Source: MPNP01 sp965215545
GTDB lineage: Bacteria > Pseudomonadota > Alphaproteobacteria > Rhodobacterales > Rhodobacteraceae
Direction: 5' to 3'
DNA length: 64,000 nucleotides
Assembly (NCBI GenBank): GCA_965215545.1
Contig: OZ244066.1
Span: 682,001 to 746,000 of the forward strand
The notes under the pieces: generated by a model
Told to the model about the DNA's origin: nothing
The model's input: only the letters and a program-made list of their open reading frames with translations
Databases searched by the model: none
Translations under genes and position numbers: made by a program
Shown here: piece by piece, positions 9,396 through 18,809 of the stretch
How the letters are laid out: each line of letters begins with the position of its first letter
Position numbering within the stretch: position 1 is the stretch's first letter

Positions 9396-10778
9396 ATCCG
9401 CTCTCCCTCAACGCATCCATCCCCGCTCCCCGCCTCGGTCACACCGACACGCAACGGTCACGACAACCGCCCCACTGACCTTCAGGGGTGTCGCCGGCAA
9501 GTCAAATGATTGAGACTTTCCCCCAACACGTTTGCATCACCAGCCCCGACTGCGCCACTGCCAGAAAACACCACCATTGTCACCGTCCCTGCGTCACACC
9601 CACCCCCGCCACGAGGGTACACAGGGTCCCCGACCCCGTCCCATCGGCCCCAGCCGGCCACCCGAGACACCCCGATCCGTACGCAGGACACACCACTCCA
9701 CTGGCACTCTGTCTCTGGCCGGCGTCCCCTGATGCTGGCGCAGGGGCGTGATTCGCAAGCTCTGCCGCTTGGCGCACCGGGTGGTGGCTCAGCCGGGTGA
9801 CAAACAAAACCCGCCGCAATCAATTCGATTGTGGCAGGAATGCGGGAAGACTTGTCCCAACCAGCCCGGATCAATCTCGGGAATGCTTTCTGCAATCCCT
9901 GCCCCATGCCACTCTGAGGTGCAACGCTCGCAGCGGGGCTGGCGGTCTCATGAGGCACGGCACGCGCTCGTTCAACGGTACCGAACCCGGACTCCCCGAT
10001 GACAAGGAAAACCGGTGTGTTCGTGTCCGGTTTTGTCTTGATCCCGAATTCTCCGAAGCAACGACATGACAGGCAACCCCTTCCTCTCTGAAGATCCCAA
10101 TGCCTGCCGGGCCCCGCCTCGACTGTCCACCCCGCCGGAGTGCGGCGAAGCCGCACAGTGAGCGGCCTCTCCCCTGAAAACCCACCCGCCCCGGACCTCC
10201 AACCACATCCACCCCGACAGGGCCCGACCTTCATACGATCGCCCGGACTGTGGACACCCGCCAGTCACCCCATCCCTCGGGAGTCGACCGACCCTGTCTG
10301 GCGGCTGCAGCGCGTCACCACAGGCGATCCAACCCAGGTCCATATCCACAAACTGACGTTAGCCGCGCTTGTCGCCATCCCTGGCCTGCACGCACGGCGT
10401 CGGCCTCAAATCCCCCACCCTCCCCGGGATCCACAGCGCCCGGAGCGATGCGGGCAGACCCTCCGGGAACGGCTCTGCTTGCGCATGACGCGATGCACTG
10501 CCTGAGGGGTGGACAACCATCATGCGGGGTTAAAGGATGGGATCACCGAGCGTCAACCCTCGCTGAGGTCAATCCCGGTCATTGCGCCCTGCCCCGGACG
10601 CGGGATCCCTTGAACACTGGTACGGAACATGGCCATGCTGATCGCGGCAGGAACGTCAGAAGTCCACGCCCTCGGACCAACACTCAAGACGAAACGAACA
10701 TGAAGCCCGACCTTCGACTTGATTGCGTCGCAATCACTGCGTAGGGTTCGCCCCGCAGGAATGGCAGAGGGCATGAAC
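9396..10778. other. Long repeat-rich intergenic region, no gene supported
   Basis: About 1.4 kb without a recognisable protein. It carries the dispersed CCACTCTGAGG-type repeat near 9905, a hairpin at 10139-10155 (GTGCGGC, 3-nt loop, GCCGCAC) and a copy of the CCGAGCGTCAACCCTCGCT unit at about 10545 that also occurs at 21588-21637. Reading frames here look like shadows or junk. Confidence 0.6.
9899..10185 (+). repeat. Intergenic repeat with hairpin, related to 13460-13575
   Basis: Begins with ATGCCACTCTGAGGTGCAACG and ends with a small hairpin and GCGGCCTCTCCCCTGAAAACC. The unit at 13460-13575 has the same order: CCACTGCCACTCTGAAG, hairpin, then GACCTCTCCATTGAAAACC. The internal sequence differs. 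Confidence 0.5.
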
Positions 10779-11021
10779 ATGGCGAGCATCACGATCCGTA
10801 ATCTGGACGACGATGTAAAGGCCCGGCTTCGAACGCGGGCTGCGGGCACCGGCCGCTCGATGGAAGAGGAGGCAAGGCTGATCCTGCACGATGCCGTCGG
10901 CCAACAAGACGAACCGGAGAATCTGGCCACCTTCATCCATGAGTGCTTCGCACCCTACGGCGGCGTGGAGCTCGAACTGCTGAGGCGCGGGTCGAGGCGC
11001 GGGCCACCGCGTTTCGACTGA
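10779..11021 (+). CDS. FitA/VapB-type ribbon-helix-helix antitoxin
   Basis: An 80-residue protein, MASITIRNLDDDVKARLRTR then GRSMEEEARLIL, the classic FitA-like N-terminal DNA-binding fold of type II antitoxins. The start at 10779 is preferred over in-frame ATG 10773 and upstream starts because AGAGGG at 10765-10770 is well placed and family members begin MASITIRN. Such antitoxins bind their PIN toxin through the C-terminus and repress the operon. The toxin start lies one nucleotide past its stop. The toxin is truncated, so the antitoxin may now be an orphan. Confidence 0.9.
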   Translation: MASITIRNLDDDVKARLRTRAAGTGRSMEEEARLILHDAVGQQDEPENLATFIHECFAPYGGVELELLRRGSRRGPPRFD

Positions 11022-11022
11022 G

Positions 11023-11295
11023 GTGCTGTCCGTGCTGGTCTTTGACACGAATGTGCTGTCCGAACTGGTGCGACCCGTACCCGATGCCGCGGCTGCCGCT
11101 TGGGTCGTGGAACAGGCCGCATCGCGCTTGTATCTCACGGCGGTCAGCGAGGGGGAATTGCGCTATGGCCTCGCGATCATGCCGCCGGGCAAGCGACGAG
11201 ACAGACTGGCACAGGGATTGAAACGGATGCTGTGTGCAATGCGATTATCCCTGGGGCCGACGCGGCGGCGGTGGTCTCGGTGGCACCCGCAATGA
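11023..11295 (+). pseudogene. Truncated FitB/VapC PIN-domain toxin
   Basis: The first 70 codons match FitB-like PIN RNases: FDTNVLSELVRP carries the first acidic residue, VSEGELRYGL the second, followed by GKRRDRLAQGLKRML. After about position 11233 the sequence turns into inverted IS debris, and the frame runs into LSLGPTRRRWSRWHPQ and stops. The C-terminal acidic residues of the active site are therefore missing (family length is about 140 residues). GTG 11023 or 11032 is the start. Confidence 0.8.
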
Positions 11296-11721
11296 TCCCC
11301 CGTCCGGCCCCGATCCCCAGAGCCCCGTCATGCTGGGGCCGGACGGGCGCGCCGCGTGCGCCAGTTCCAGCTCCACAAACTGGCGGCCAACCGGGATCGT
11401 GCCCCACCGGTCGCTGGGCGTGTCGGCAGTGTGGCTGGTGCGCGCACCCCGGGGTCCGTGACATCGTCGTCCAGCAGCTGGGTCAGGGCTTCGAGACCGG
11501 CTGTCAGGCAGACCCGTGCGAAACCTCTTGTGGATGTCCTTCGGTGCCGGTCGCGAGGGCGGGCGATGGGCAGGATGGGGTGGCAGACGGACTGGACGGT
11601 GGGGTCGATCGTGCCATGGTGGCGGGTCCTTTCAAATTACAGAGGGTCCCGAGCCCCGAAAGCTCAGGTGGAAGCAACACCACCCCGGTTTGAACGTTTC
11701 AACAGAGAATTGGACAATCCC
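11234..11721 (-). mobile_element. Deleted IS remnant related to the 1494-bp IS
   Basis: On the minus strand this starts with a terminal repeat (GGGATTGTCCAATTCTCTG), then a transposase-like start MARSTPPSSPSATPSCP. Near 11300 it reads IIAGATETTAA, matching VIEGATETAATV in the middle of the complete copies. Large internal deletions separate the pieces. Its inner edge replaces the end of the PIN toxin gene. Confidence 0.7.
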
Positions 11722-11741
11722 TCTCCTTGATTCCGCTAGCG

Positions 11742-12473
11742 TCAAGTGAGATATACCCCGATCCTTGGATATCGTTTCCATATTCTACGAGCAATTCGTT
11801 GTTGAAATCTAGGGCGGGGTAAGGGCACATGGCGGTCCGAACCGATATGCCGAACCGCTGGCTCACGCAGCAGCGCCATTCTAAGTCCAGCATCTAAATA
11901 GGCGATTGATACATCACCTTCCTGACAGTATGGTGCGATTTTGCCATAGGGACCCAAGATATTGTAGTCGCTCATCCTTCTAAGGCCAGGATTAAAATGT
12001 ATGCCGGCAATGTCTCCAGCGACGGCATCGGTTGCAACAAAGTAATCTCTGCCCCCTTCCAATCCCACGACAGACTCCTTCCAGAACCCGGGTATGAAGT
12101 CAGTTCGATCGCGCAAACTTACGGAGGATATCCCTCCGTCATTTTGCAATATTTGGAAGGAGTCGTGGATGAAACCGTCGCGATAGAATTCCCAATCATC
12201 CTCGCAATGAAAAACCCATTCGGTTTCTACCAGAGAGTAGGCTTGATCTATATTCCGTGTCGTGCCGAGACGGTGCGTGTTGACAATGACATCGATTGGT
12301 GGAGAGTTTGCCCGGAAGCGTTCAACTGCGCCAAATACTCCACAATCACCACTATCCTCACTGATAACTATTTTCTCACACGGGCCTTCAAGCCTTGGAA
12401 TCAAAGAAGTTAGGCACTTGTTGAGCAAATCAAAGCGGGCGCAACTCGTAATGCAGACGGTATATGGTTGCAT
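11742..12473 (-). CDS. Glycosyltransferase family 2-like protein
   Basis: About 243 residues. MQPYTVCITSCARFDLLNKC is a GT-A type start, IVISEDSGD and HRLGTTRNIDQAY follow, and VFHCEDDWEF carries the acid cluster expected to bind metal and nucleotide sugar. Product and sugar are unknown. It probably helps build a surface glycan. The ATG at 12473 is chosen over an upstream TTG because the extra 11 codons read through an IS terminal repeat. It is AT-rich compared with the housekeeping genes, like its neighbour at 12503, which suggests acquisition by transfer. Confidence 0.8.
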   Translation of the reverse strand: MQPYTVCITSCARFDLLNKCLTSLIPRLEGPCEKIVISEDSGDCGVFGAVERFRANSPPIDVIVNTHRLGTTRNIDQAYSLVETEWVFHCEDDWEFYRDGFIHDSFQILQNDGGISSVSLRDRTDFIPGFWKESVVGLEGGRDYFVATDAVAGDIAGIHFNPGLRRMSDYNILGPYGKIAPYCQEGDVSIAYLDAGLRMALLREPAVRHIGSDRHVPLPRPRFQQRIARRIWKRYPRIGVYLT

Positions 12474-12474
12474 T

Positions 12475-12500
12475 GGGGTATGATTGAAAGTGAATGACGG
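12475..12500 (+). mobile_element. Solo terminal repeat of the 1424-bp IS
   Basis: GTATGATTGAAAGTGAATGA differs at few positions from the left end of the element at 18810 (GGATATGATTGAAAGTGGGT). It sits between two glycosyltransferase genes, just upstream of the start of the first and touching the stop of the second. Confidence 0.6.
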
Positions 12501-12502
12501 GG

Positions 12503-13459
12503 TCAATTTATCAGCCTTGTGGATGCCTCAAGTTCATACTTCGTACTTTTCCAAGCATTGAATGCACGATATGTGTATCTGTTTGTGATGGGAGATATTC
12601 TCCATGACTTAACCCACGGTTTATATGTGGTAAAATGAAATATTTTTGGTCCAGATATTCCCTCTTCTACTTGCTCCACAATATCATTTGATGCGACCTG
12701 AGACATGCTCCTTCTCCACCCTGCTTTATCAACTACACTCGGCATTAGGTTCCACCGTATGTGTATATTAAACCAGCGCTTAGCGAAAAACTCATTTAAT
12801 CTATCTTGATCACGAAGATAACAATAGTGCGGTCTTAACTCATCCATGCTTGATAATTTATCATGGTTTATGTGTGGGGGTGAAGATCTGATTGAGTCAC
12901 AGTCTATGATAAGCACACCAGCATTGAAATAATTCTGGCGGGGCATGAAACCTAGATTTAAGATCCAGTGAATTCGATTATTGCGGCGCATTCGGGATCG
13001 TGAAGGATGGAGGATATCTGAAACTCTTGTACCCAGAACATACTCATATATGATGGTTAGCATTCCCATATCTGGACATGCACCAATGGCCATACCGTCC
13101 AGATCTTGCGACAATAATTCCCACACATCGCCGAGTACCAATGTATCTGCATCAATAAACAGACAGCGACCGGAAAATATCTTTGGAAGAATCAATGGTA
13201 GCATACCTACGGCAGGATAGCAGACACCCTTCGGACGATTGTGAATGTAATCGTCAAATATTTTGCTATCAAATCTTTGAAATTTAATTGAATTCCCGCA
13301 TATATTGCTGACGCGATGGATGGCATCGTGATCTTGCTTGCAAAGCCCCTCTCCGAAAATCGTTATGTCAACGGGATGACTTGCGTTTTTCCAGACACTG
13401 TACGCTGATATCAATGCAGGAATAAGATATGATTTATCAACGCCATAAATTACGTTCAT
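12503..13459 (-). CDS. Glycosyltransferase family 8-like protein
   Basis: About 318 residues. The start MNVIYGVDKSYLIPALISAY, the FIDADTLVLGD motif with the DxD metal/UDP site, the long LGFMPRQNYFNAGVLIIDCD stretch and the late KIFHFTTYKPW are the LPS glucosyl/galactosyltransferase (GT8) pattern. It would add a hexose to a lipopolysaccharide or capsule precursor at the cytoplasmic face. Start at 13459 is preferred on homology grounds. The upstream sequence is a dispersed repeat rather than a normal leader, and no clear Shine-Dalgarno site is visible. It is AT-rich. Confidence 0.85.
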   Translation of the reverse strand: MNVIYGVDKSYLIPALISAYSVWKNASHPVDITIFGEGLCKQDHDAIHRVSNICGNSIKFQRFDSKIFDDYIHNRPKGVCYPAVGMLPLILPKIFSGRCLFIDADTLVLGDVWELLSQDLDGMAIGACPDMGMLTIIYEYVLGTRVSDILHPSRSRMRRNNRIHWILNLGFMPRQNYFNAGVLIIDCDSIRSSPPHINHDKLSSMDELRPHYCYLRDQDRLNEFFAKRWFNIHIRWNLMPSVVDKAGWRRSMSQVASNDIVEQVEEGISGPKIFHFTTYKPWVKSWRISPITNRYTYRAFNAWKSTKYELEASTRLIN

Positions 13460-13575
13460 GATAGCCCCACTGCCACTCTGAAGATACCATGGGCTTGACA
13501 GTCCCCGCCTCGGCTGTCCAATCACCCGGCATGCGGAGAGGTCACGCTGTGTGTGACCTCTCCATTGAAAACCGT
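13460..13575 (+). repeat. Dispersed repeat with hairpin
   Basis: Positions 13466-13508 recur almost unchanged, inverted, at 37843-37885. A strong stem follows at 13533-13561 (arms GGAGAGGTCAC and GTGACCTCTCC). The unit lies directly upstream of the GT8 gene start, so it may have replaced its promoter. The hairpin could act as a bidirectional terminator. Confidence 0.6.
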
Positions 13576-13591
13576 CAAGACTGGAGTCAAG

Positions 13592-15085
13592 GGGATTCTC
13601 CCATTCTCTGTTGAAACTTCACTGAGCGGTGTTGCTTCATCTGCTGCATTTATGCGACTTTCCTTTCCTGCTCAAGCTGTGACATCCGACGGTGCCTCAC
13701 CAGGGTCTCCCTGAGGATGGGGAGTTGCCTGTCGGCCTTCAGACGCCGGAACCCCTTCTGGGCTTCAAGCATCCCCGCTGCTGTCCAGCGCAGGGCCATC
13801 CTCGCGCCCTGCCACCGCTTCACAGTCCGGCAGGTCTGGCGGATGACGCTGTGCATCGATTCGATGATGTTGGACTGGCGAGCGACTGGCGCAGCTCCGG
13901 GGGCAGACCCAGCCTGGTCAGGGTCAGGATCTCATCCAGCCCCCGGAGGATGAATGTAATTGGGGATCGAGCGGGCGACATCAGGTGCCCCATCCTCGAA
14001 ACTGCGGGCGAGGGTGCGCAGGGTCGCCTCGGCCGCATCCGCATCCTCCATCGCCCAGGCATCCCTGAGGGCCTGGCGGACGCGCTTGTGACCCCGGGCC
14101 GGCAGGCGGTCGATGATGTTGCGGGCCCCTTGGAGAGATGGCGGGGGGATCTGGCAGCGCTGGATGGGGACACCCGCCCCGAAGGTGCGGCGCAGGACGG
14201 TGCTGAGGGCCTTCGCACCATCGACGATGACGAGGCCGGTGCCCGCGGGATCAAGGCCCCGCGCGATGAGGGTGTCGATGAGGGCCTGCACGGTGGCGGC
14301 GGTCTCGGTCGCCCCCTCAATGACACCGAGAGGATGCGTCCTGCCGTCTGTGTCGATACCGACCGCACCGATCATCAGCAGGTCCTCCCAATCATCATGA
14401 AGGATGGGGGTGGAGACCATCGATCTGGATGGCGACGCGGTCCAGTCCTGAGAGGTCACGGCCCATCCACTCTGCAAGCCGGGCCTCACTGAGGGCCTTG
14501 AAGCGTCGGGAGACGGCGGACTTCGAGAGACCGCTGCCGTTCGCCGCGGGCCGGCCGGTCCCGGGCATGCGGACAGCACGGCTGTCCTTACGTGTTGCGA
14601 CATCGAGGAGCATGAGGTTCATGGTGCACTGGCTGAGGAGGTCATGGGAGCGGACCACCTCCCAGGTGGGCAGGCAGGGCCATCTCCTCCCTTGTGGCCT
14701 TGCTGCGCACCCGGGGGCGTCGCACGTCGACCTGGCCGCCATGGAGGGCAACCTTGCTCCGGGTGTGGCCCCAGCGACAGCCCGGCTTGTCCCGGGTGTG
14801 GCCGTAGCGTTCTCCGGCGATGGCATCCACATCCGCGTTCATCATCTGGGTGAGAGCCTCTCAATGCCTGTGGCGAGGCAGACGTGCTCGAAGCTCTCTG
14901 CGAGATCGGCACAGGCTGCAGCAGCGGGTGATCCCTCCGGGGGAGTGGCAGCGGTATTTGAATGTGTGGTAGATGGTGTCATGGTGTTGCTTCCTTTCAA
15001 GGTTCCAAGATACCCCGAGCCCTACAGCTCAAGGGGAAGCAGCAGCGCCCTGATTCAAAGTTTCAACATCATCTGGGACAATCCC
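13592..15085 (-). mobile_element. Complete-length defective IS256-like element, copy A (1494 bp)
   Basis: Terminal repeats: GGGATTCTCCCATTCTCTG at the left and, inverted, GGGATTGTCCCAGATGATG at the right, each continuing with TTGAAACTT. The inside is one transposase in broken frames. It is near-identical to copy B 2787 bp away (one visible difference, in the left end). No target duplication is visible at its borders. Confidence 0.85.
13650..14982 (-). pseudogene. Mutator/IS256-type transposase, multiple frameshifts (copy A)
   Basis: Reading from ATG 14982, consecutive pieces in shifting frames give a transposase. They are an N-terminal part (DLAESFEHVCLATGIERL), DAIAGERYGHTRDKPG, SKSAVSRRFKALSE, the catalytic AIQIDGL, GVIEGATETAATVQALID, LVIVDGAKAL with the second acid, HKRVRQALRDAW, and a C-terminal MHSVIRQTCRTVKRWQGAR. 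At least four frame breaks occur, so no full transposase can be made without recoding. The same breaks are present in copy B. Confidence 0.85.
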
Positions 15086-15158
15086 CACGCTGAAGCACCA
15101 TCCGTAGATCAAGAGACACTACCATTGCACCTCAAACTGGAAGTGGGGAGGGAAATCA

Positions 15159-16046
15159 TCATCTCCAAATGCCATAGTTCTCTCTGAAGTATTGAACACA
15201 GGCCTTGTTGGCTTGGAGTCTAGTGTGGCCATCAAAAGACTTCTCGCGCAGGGCAGAAATATGGCTAACCGGGTTTAGGCGGCGATGATGCAATGGTAAA
15301 CCGACTTCCTTTTCCACCCATATATTGATGCCTTGAAGCCTCAAACAACCAGACAACCAGTAATCATCAACTGACCACAATACTGATGGGATATCATATG
15401 CGAGATTATCAAAGAATCTGGGTTGTACTACCACGCCTCCACATCCAGCAGCAATGTCAGCGTACCCAGAATTGGTAGCAATATTCATCATGGGCGGATA
15501 TATCAATTTTGTATTGATCATCACTCTAAGACACTCGCGCCACACCCAACGTGGAATATTTTTATGAAGATTCTTTATTCCGCCCTGTGGAAACGATCGA
15601 TGGGTAACCCTAGGGGTGGGTTGGGCTCGCTCGCTGCATTTCACGCCGCTATTATCGATTGAGATATCGTGTCCGCAACCAGCGATACACTCATTAGGGC
15701 GCTTTGCAGTGGATTGTAGCAATTTTTCAATCCAGCGGGGGCCATAGACTTGGTCATCGTCGCAGTAGATTATTCTTGTATGCTCTCCAAGGTACTTCTT
15801 CGCACAGTACAACACCTTTGTTGATGGGCCTAGATCTTTCTCAACTACTTCAATTGTGACGCCTTCTGGCACTTCAGGGGAATAGAATGAGTGGGTAGGA
15901 AAGCGCCGGTAGAATCGAGGAATGTACAATTCAATCTTGGTTGGCATGACGCTTTGCCGCATAATGCTGCGCATCACTCTTCCGATGAATGGGAATCGGG
16001 GAGGGATCGTGCTTAGTGACACCACAATTTTCCCAACATCATTCAT
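15159..16046 (-). CDS. Glycosyltransferase-like protein (GT-A fold)
   Basis: 295 residues beginning MNDVGKIVVSLSTIPPRFPF, with RIIYCDDDQVYGPRWIEKLL carrying an acidic DDD/DxD cluster typical of nucleotide-sugar transferases. HRSFPQGG and later VLWSVDDYWLSGCLRLQG resemble the acceptor-side motifs of putative family-A transferases. The sugar specificity is unknown. It is bracketed by the two direct copies of the defective 1494-bp IS, giving a composite-transposon look. It is AT-richer than the core genes. Confidence 0.8.
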   Translation of the reverse strand: MNDVGKIVVSLSTIPPRFPFIGRVMRSIMRQSVMPTKIELYIPRFYRRFPTHSFYSPEVPEGVTIEVVEKDLGPSTKVLYCAKKYLGEHTRIIYCDDDQVYGPRWIEKLLQSTAKRPNECIAGCGHDISIDNSGVKCSERAQPTPRVTHRSFPQGGIKNLHKNIPRWVWRECLRVMINTKLIYPPMMNIATNSGYADIAAGCGGVVVQPRFFDNLAYDIPSVLWSVDDYWLSGCLRLQGINIWVEKEVGLPLHHRRLNPVSHISALREKSFDGHTRLQANKACVQYFRENYGIWR

Positions 16047-16378
16047 ATATCCCCTCTCTGCTTCATGATTGAATGGTACGGACCTTCATCGTTCTACCTG
16101 ACCTCGGCTGTGTGCGCTTGCGCCCCGAAACGCAGGGTTCAATCTGTTCAACCTGGGTCAGCGATCTCTGGATATTCCTTGGGCCAACAAGTCGGTTTTG
16201 GAAGGTGCCGACAAACTGGATAAGTGTCCATGTTCCAGTTCAATCTCATAGTTCAGGGCGTTCTATCCAACGGGATTGTCCCCACGTCTCTACAGAGAAC
16301 CCTGGAGCGACCCCGTTTACATCCCTACCGCTCTCCCTTGCGCCGGGGCACCCAGTGTCGACTGTGCGCAGTATTTGA
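16047..16378. other. Intergenic region upstream of IS copy B
   Basis: No gene is seen. It contains GGGATTGTCCCCACGTCTC at about 16270, which resembles an old end of the 1494-bp IS family. The last eight bases (GTATTTGA) form the left target duplication of copy B. Confidence 0.5.
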
Positions 16379-17872
16379 GGGATTCTCCCATTCTCTGTTG
16401 AAACTTCACTGAGCGGTATTGCTTCATCTGCTGCATTTATGCGACTTTCCTTTCCTGCTCAAGCTGTGACATCCGACGGTGCCTCACCAGGGTCTCCCTG
16501 AGGATGGGGAGTTGCCTGTCGGCCTTCAGACGCCGGAACCCCTTCTGGGCTTCAAGCATCCCCGCTGCTGTCCAGCGCAGGGCCATCCTCGCGCCCTGCC
16601 ACCGCTTCACAGTCCGGCAGGTCTGGCGGATGACGCTGTGCATCGATTCGATGATGTTGGACTGGCGAGCGACTGGCGCAGCTCCGGGGGCAGACCCAGC
16701 CTGGTCAGGGTCAGGATCTCATCCAGCCCCCGGAGGATGAATGTAATTGGGGATCGAGCGGGCGACATCAGGTGCCCCATCCTCGAAACTGCGGGCGAGG
16801 GTGCGCAGGGTCGCCTCGGCCGCATCCGCATCCTCCATCGCCCAGGCATCCCTGAGGGCCTGGCGGACGCGCTTGTGACCCCGGGCCGGCAGGCGGTCGA
16901 TGATGTTGCGGGCCCCTTGGAGAGATGGCGGGGGGATCTGGCAGCGCTGGATGGGGACACCCGCCCCGAAGGTGCGGCGCAGGACGGTGCTGAGGGCCTT
17001 CGCACCATCGACGATGACGAGGCCGGTGCCCGCGGGATCAAGGCCCCGCGCGATGAGGGTGTCGATGAGGGCCTGCACGGTGGCGGCGGTCTCGGTCGCC
17101 CCCTCAATGACACCGAGAGGATGCGTCCTGCCGTCTGTGTCGATACCGACCGCACCGATCATCAGCAGGTCCTCCCAATCATCATGAAGGATGGGGGTGG
17201 AGACCATCGATCTGGATGGCGACGCGGTCCAGTCCTGAGAGGTCACGGCCCATCCACTCTGCAAGCCGGGCCTCACTGAGGGCCTTGAAGCGTCGGGAGA
17301 CGGCGGACTTCGAGAGACCGCTGCCGTTCGCCGCGGGCCGGCCGGTCCCGGGCATGCGGACAGCACGGCTGTCCTTACGTGTTGCGACATCGAGGAGCAT
17401 GAGGTTCATGGTGCACTGGCTGAGGAGGTCATGGGAGCGGACCACCTCCCAGGTGGGCAGGCAGGGCCATCTCCTCCCTTGTGGCCTTGCTGCGCACCCG
17501 GGGGCGTCGCACGTCGACCTGGCCGCCATGGAGGGCAACCTTGCTCCGGGTGTGGCCCCAGCGACAGCCCGGCTTGTCCCGGGTGTGGCCGTAGCGTTCT
17601 CCGGCGATGGCATCCACATCCGCGTTCATCATCTGGGTGAGAGCCTCTCAATGCCTGTGGCGAGGCAGACGTGCTCGAAGCTCTCTGCGAGATCGGCACA
17701 GGCTGCAGCAGCGGGTGATCCCTCCGGGGGAGTGGCAGCGGTATTTGAATGTGTGGTAGATGGTGTCATGGTGTTGCTTCCTTTCAAGGTTCCAAGATAC
17801 CCCGAGCCCTACAGCTCAAGGGGAAGCAGCAGCGCCCTGATTCAAAGTTTCAACATCATCTGGGACAATCCC
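16379..17872 (-). mobile_element. Complete-length defective IS256-like element, copy B (1494 bp)
   Basis: Same orientation and same ends as copy A. It is flanked by GTATTTGA on the left and GCATTTGA on the right, an 8-bp target duplication with one mismatch, the size expected for the IS256 family. The duplication shows that copy B arrived by its own transposition rather than by tandem duplication. Confidence 0.85.
16437..17769 (-). pseudogene. Mutator/IS256-type transposase, multiple frameshifts (copy B)
   Basis: All partial reading frames are identical in sequence to those of copy A, including the frame breaks around AIQIDGL and before MHSVIRQTCR. The copy was therefore already defective when it moved, so transposition must have used a transposase supplied in trans or a recoded product. 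Confidence 0.85.
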
Positions 17873-18031
17873 GCATTTGAGGCGACAACCTGTAACCGCA
17901 TCACGGCGATGCGGGTCACAGTCCTCACCTCGCCCCCTCTCACTTTGATTGCCCGCTACAGCCTATCCATCATTCTCTGTATCGCGATTTCATGATCGTC
18001 AAGTCGATGTACCTACCGCCGATGGATTGAC

Positions 18032-18757
18032 TCAACGAGCATTCAACGCCACGCGCTTATGGAGAATCTTGCGTGGGAGATTCTTGAGATTCGTACCGAT
18101 CCTGTTTTGTCGCTTTCGGAGCGCACACTCTATCGTTGATGGGAATTGTTCACCCGGTGGCGGTAATGTGATCAGTGCCGGCAGGACGATTCGAACCTCA
18201 CGCATTCTGACCAAGTTCCAGACGCAGCTAGGCCAGTCAGCCGGCCCGGTAACGGGCAAGGCATGTTCAAGAATATACTTTGCCGCTTCGAGAGCGATCA
18301 CATACCCGGTTGTGCCCCACGATTTCCAGAGTATGGGGGGGACGAGCCAGGAGGCGTAATGACCAAAGAGTCGGCGCTTGCTGCCTCGCACAACATACTG
18401 GCTATATCCCCAAACATTGAGGTCCGTGAGCCCCCCCCCACTGTGGTAGTCCCCGGCAAGAAACCGGGGTAAGTCAGGGAGCGGAATCGCATCATCTTCA
18501 AGTACCAGTGCATAAGGTATCGCATCGGCTACGATCTGGCGATAGATTTCGATATGGGACAAGGCACACCCGAATTCAGTATCGCTCAAGTGAGTGCCTC
18601 TGCGGTCGATCTGACTTTCCCAGACCGGTCCAAGCCCCTGCCGCCCGTCAACTGCATCAAAGAATTCGAATTGGATTGCGAGGTCCTGAAGGCGTTTTGA
18701 AATTGCCTCGCGCCGGTCATGACAATCGGGAAGGGACAAGACGAATACGGGGATCAT
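18032..18757 (-). CDS. Glycosyltransferase family 25 (LPS biosynthesis)
   Basis: 241 residues. MIPVFVLSLPDCHDRREAIS is the GT25 start, GCALSHIEIYRQI and YALVLEDDAIPL follow and include the conserved histidine and acidic cluster. Members transfer galactose or similar sugars onto lipooligosaccharide. It lies between IS copy B and the 1424-bp IS, so it is separated from the other sugar genes. The upstream stretch 18778-18809 resembles an eroded IS end (TGAAACTTGACTG), so the promoter may have been altered. Confidence 0.88.
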   Translation of the reverse strand: MIPVFVLSLPDCHDRREAISKRLQDLAIQFEFFDAVDGRQGLGPVWESQIDRRGTHLSDTEFGCALSHIEIYRQIVADAIPYALVLEDDAIPLPDLPRFLAGDYHSGGGLTDLNVWGYSQYVVRGSKRRLFGHYASWLVPPILWKSWGTTGYVIALEAAKYILEHALPVTGPADWPSCVWNLVRMREVRIVLPALITLPPPGEQFPSTIECALRKRQNRIGTNLKNLPRKILHKRVALNAR

Positions 18758-18809
18758 TGAGGAGTGTATCCAATTTATGCTGAAACTTGACTGTGTGACA
18801 TTGTCCTGT

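Noticed and set aside
9482..10234. 250-codon minus-strand frame
   Set aside because: It reads through two dispersed repeats and a hairpin. Composition is repeat-driven and no domain is recognised.
13592..15085. Composite transposon formed by simple duplication of one IS pair
   Set aside because: Copy B has its own 8-bp target duplication and copy A does not share it, so independent insertion fits better. Mobility of the whole unit is unproven.
18181..18200. GATTCGAACCTC as part of a tRNA T-loop
   Set aside because: It lies within the GT25 coding sequence and no cloverleaf can be drawn around it. No other convincing tRNA was seen.
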